NCBI GenBank assembly: GCA_030597965.1
Contig: JAUVQU010000116.1
Location: 1 to 7,432 of the forward strand
Direction: 5' to 3'
Source of the DNA: Cellvibrionaceae bacterium
Lineage (GTDB): Bacteria; Pseudomonadota; Gammaproteobacteria; Pseudomonadales; Cellvibrionaceae
Length of the DNA: 7,432 bases
Of the stretch, positions 5,552 through 7,432 are shown piece by piece (positions within the stretch are counted from its first letter, which is position 1; each line of letters begins with the position of its first letter). The notes beneath the pieces are model-generated. The model worked only from the letters and a program-made list of their open reading frames with translations, did no database searches and had not been told where the DNA came from. The translations under genes and the position numbers were made by a program.

Positions 5552-7432
5552 ATGTCCAACCGTAATTCCCGCACAGAAGCTCTACACAAGGCTATTAAAG
5601 ACCGCATCCTTATATTAGATGGTGGCATGGGTACGATGATTCAAGGCTATCAGCTGCAAGAAGCCGATTACCGGGGTGATCGCTTCGCTGACTACCACAT
5701 GGACATTGCCGGCAATAACGATCTTTTGTCGATTACTCAGCCAAGCATTATTCGTGACATCCATACGTCGTATATGGAAGCCGGCGCAGACATTATTGAA
5801 ACCAACACATTCAATGCCACCCGCGTGTCTATGTCCGATTACGACATGGAAGAGCTGTCCCATGAGCTGAATGTCACAGCGACCAAAGTGGCGCGTCAAG
5901 CGGCCGATGCCATGACCGCCAAAAATCCTGATAAACCACGTTTTGTGGCCGGTGTTATTGGCCCGACAAGCCGCACCTGCTCAATCTCGCCAGACGTGAA
6001 TGACCCCGGCGCGCGCAATGTCACCTTTGATCAACTGGTCGAGAATTACATTGAGTCCTGCGATGGTCTGGTGAAAGGTGGCGCGGATATTATCCTGATC
6101 GAAACCATATTCGATACACTGAATGCCAAAGCAGCTATTTTTGCGGTGCAGGAATACTTCGAACGTGAAGGTATCGAGCTGCCAATTATGATTTCCGGCA
6201 CCATTACCGATGCATCGGGTCGCACTCTTTCGGGCCAGACAACGGAAGCTTTCTATAACTCATTAGCGCACGCCAAGCCTTTATCGATAGGCTTGAACTG
6301 TGCCCTGGGCGCTCAGGAATTACGTCAATACGTCCAGGAACTATCCCGCGTGGCCGAGTGCTATGTATCGGCACACCCTAATGCCGGCCTGCCCAATGAA
6401 TTTGGTGAATACGATCAGACACCAGAGCAAATGGCGCCGATTATAGAAGAGTTCGCTGCCAGTGGCTTTGTCAATATTATTGGCGGATGTTGCGGTACTA
6501 CACCTGGACATATCCGAGCCATTGCCGACGCTGTCGCCAAACATGAGCCGCGCCCTATTCCCACTATTGAGCCAGCCTGTCGCTTAGCCGGCTTAGAGCC
6601 TTTTAATATTACCAAAGACTCATTATTCGTGAACGTGGGTGAGCGCTGTAACGTGAAGGGCTCCGCTCGCTTTAAACGTTTAGTGGTTGAAGAAGATTAC
6701 GACACCGCCCTGGAGGTTGCCCAGCAGCAAGTTGAAAACGGTGCCCAGATCATCGACATCAACATGGATGAAGGCATGTTGGACTCCGAGGCGGCTATGG
6801 TTCGCTTCTGCAACTTGATTGCCTGTGAGCCGGACATTGCCCGCGTGCCTATCATGGTTGACTCATCAAAATGGGAGATCATCGAAGCTGGCCTGAAGTG
6901 TATTCAGGGTAAGCCCATCGTTAACTCCATCAGCATGAAAGAAGGCGAAGAAGAATTTATCACCAAGGCTAAACTGTGCCAGCGTTATGGTGCCGCCGTA
7001 ATCGTCATGGCTTTTGATGAACAGGGTCAAGCCGACACCCAAGCGCGCAAGATTGAAATCTGTGAACGCTCTTACCGCCTCTTGGTTGATAAGGTTGGCT
7101 TTAACCCTGCCGACATTATTTTCGATCCGAATATCTTTGCGGTCGCCACGGGCATAGATGAACACAACAACTACGCCGTTGATTTTATCGAAGCGACTCG
7201 CTGGATCCGCGAGAACTTACCGCACGCGGGTGTGTCCGGCGGTGTATCAAACGTATCTTTCTCCTTTCGTGGTAACAACCCGGTTCGTGAAGCGATCCAC
7301 TCCGTATTTCTTTATCACGCCATTAAAGCGGGCTTGAACATGGGTATTGTGAACGCCAGTCAACTGGCTGTTTACGATGACCTGCCCGTTGAGCTTCGTG
7401 AAAAAGTCGAAGATGTCATCAGTAACAAAAAC
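5552..7432 (+). CDS. metH: Cobalamin-dependent methionine synthase MetH, 3'-truncated by window edge
   Basis: MetH moves a methyl group from methyltetrahydrofolate to homocysteine through methylcobalamin, making methionine in the cytoplasm. The first 627 residues are visible; E. coli MetH has about 1227. Residues about 15-330 are the homocysteine-binding barrel, starting with ILDGGMGTMIQ (20-31). Its zinc ligands are Cys250 (GLNCALG), Cys313 and Cys314 (GGCCGTT). Residues about 355-615 are the folate barrel, with FVNVGERCNVKGS, DINMDEGMLD, NSISMKEG, VMAFDEQGQAD and SGGVSNVSFSFRGN. The cap, cobalamin and AdoMet reactivation domains lie beyond the window. GERCNVKGS differs from E. coli GERTNVTGS; Cys there also occurs in human MTR. 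The ATG at 5552 follows a weak CAGG and matches the E. coli N-terminus in length. An in-frame ATG at 5525 would add nine residues and is less likely. A repeat array just upstream suggests transcriptional control; no cobalamin riboswitch is seen. Confidence 0.97.
   Translation, partial: MSNRNSRTEALHKAIKDRILILDGGMGTMIQGYQLQEADYRGDRFADYHMDIAGNNDLLSITQPSIIRDIHTSYMEAGADIIETNTFNATRVSMSDYDMEELSHELNVTATKVARQAADAMTAKNPDKPRFVAGVIGPTSRTCSISPDVNDPGARNVTFDQLVENYIESCDGLVKGGADIILIETIFDTLNAKAAIFAVQEYFEREGIELPIMISGTITDASGRTLSGQTTEAFYNSLAHAKPLSIGLNCALGAQELRQYVQELSRVAECYVSAHPNAGLPNEFGEYDQTPEQMAPIIEEFAASGFVNIIGGCCGTTPGHIRAIADAVAKHEPRPIPTIEPACRLAGLEPFNITKDSLFVNVGERCNVKGSARFKRLVVEEDYDTALEVAQQQVENGAQIIDINMDEGMLDSEAAMVRFCNLIACEPDIARVPIMVDSSKWEIIEAGLKCIQGKPIVNSISMKEGEEEFITKAKLCQRYGAAVIVMAFDEQGQADTQARKIEICERSYRLLVDKVGFNPADIIFDPNIFAVATGIDEHNNYAVDFIEATRWIRENLPHAGVSGGVSNVSFSFRGNNPVREAIHSVFLYHAIKAGLNMGIVNASQLAVYDDLPVELREKVEDVISNKN

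Noticed and set aside
6866..7165. Minus-strand open frame of 99 residues within metH, and similar frames at 5615-5899 and 6341-6615
   Set aside because: All lie antisense to strongly conserved metH coding sequence and show no family features.
1..7432. Mobile element, phage, CRISPR or defence island
   Set aside because: No transposase, integrase, spaced direct repeats, tRNA junction or abrupt base-composition change was seen; the genes are housekeeping plus one unknown.

Overview
The window looks like ordinary chromosome of a free-living, probably marine, gammaproteobacterium. The DAHP synthase, NfuA and MetH proteins all read as close relatives of the Escherichia coli and Pseudomonas forms. 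Base composition is moderate and even, and there are no transposases, integrases, tRNA or rRNA genes, CRISPR arrays or phage genes. I cannot name the genus from sequence alone.

Layout: (1) 1-2916 (+) is the C-terminal part of a large RecB/AddA-like UvrD-family helicase with a fused PD-(D/E)XK nuclease domain; its N-terminus lies upstream of the window. (2) 2990-4063 (+) is a complete AroF-type DAHP synthase, the entry enzyme of aromatic amino acid synthesis, followed by a perfect 17-bp hairpin terminator. (3) 4154-4561 (+) encodes a 135-residue membrane protein of unknown function. (4) 4736-5323 (-) is nfuA, an Fe-S cluster carrier, with its own terminator at 4689-4720 read on the minus strand. 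(5) 5324-5551 is a divergent promoter region. It holds a likely nfuA promoter and, on the metH side, a dense AT-rich array of inverted repeats. (6) 5552-7432 (+) is the first 627 residues of metH, cobalamin-dependent methionine synthase, cut by the window end inside or just after its folate domain.

The genes do not form one operon or an obvious joint system; they are separate housekeeping units for DNA repair, aromatic biosynthesis, Fe-S assembly and methyl-group metabolism. I found no convincing undescribed multi-gene system. The signals most worth following are the repeat array before metH (three exact copies of a 9-mer plus a degenerate fourth, making a perfect 24-bp palindrome), which looks like an operator for a methionine-cycle regulator, and an insert of about 27 residues between the two catalytic strands of the helicase's nuclease domain. 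The short membrane protein is the only gene of unknown function.
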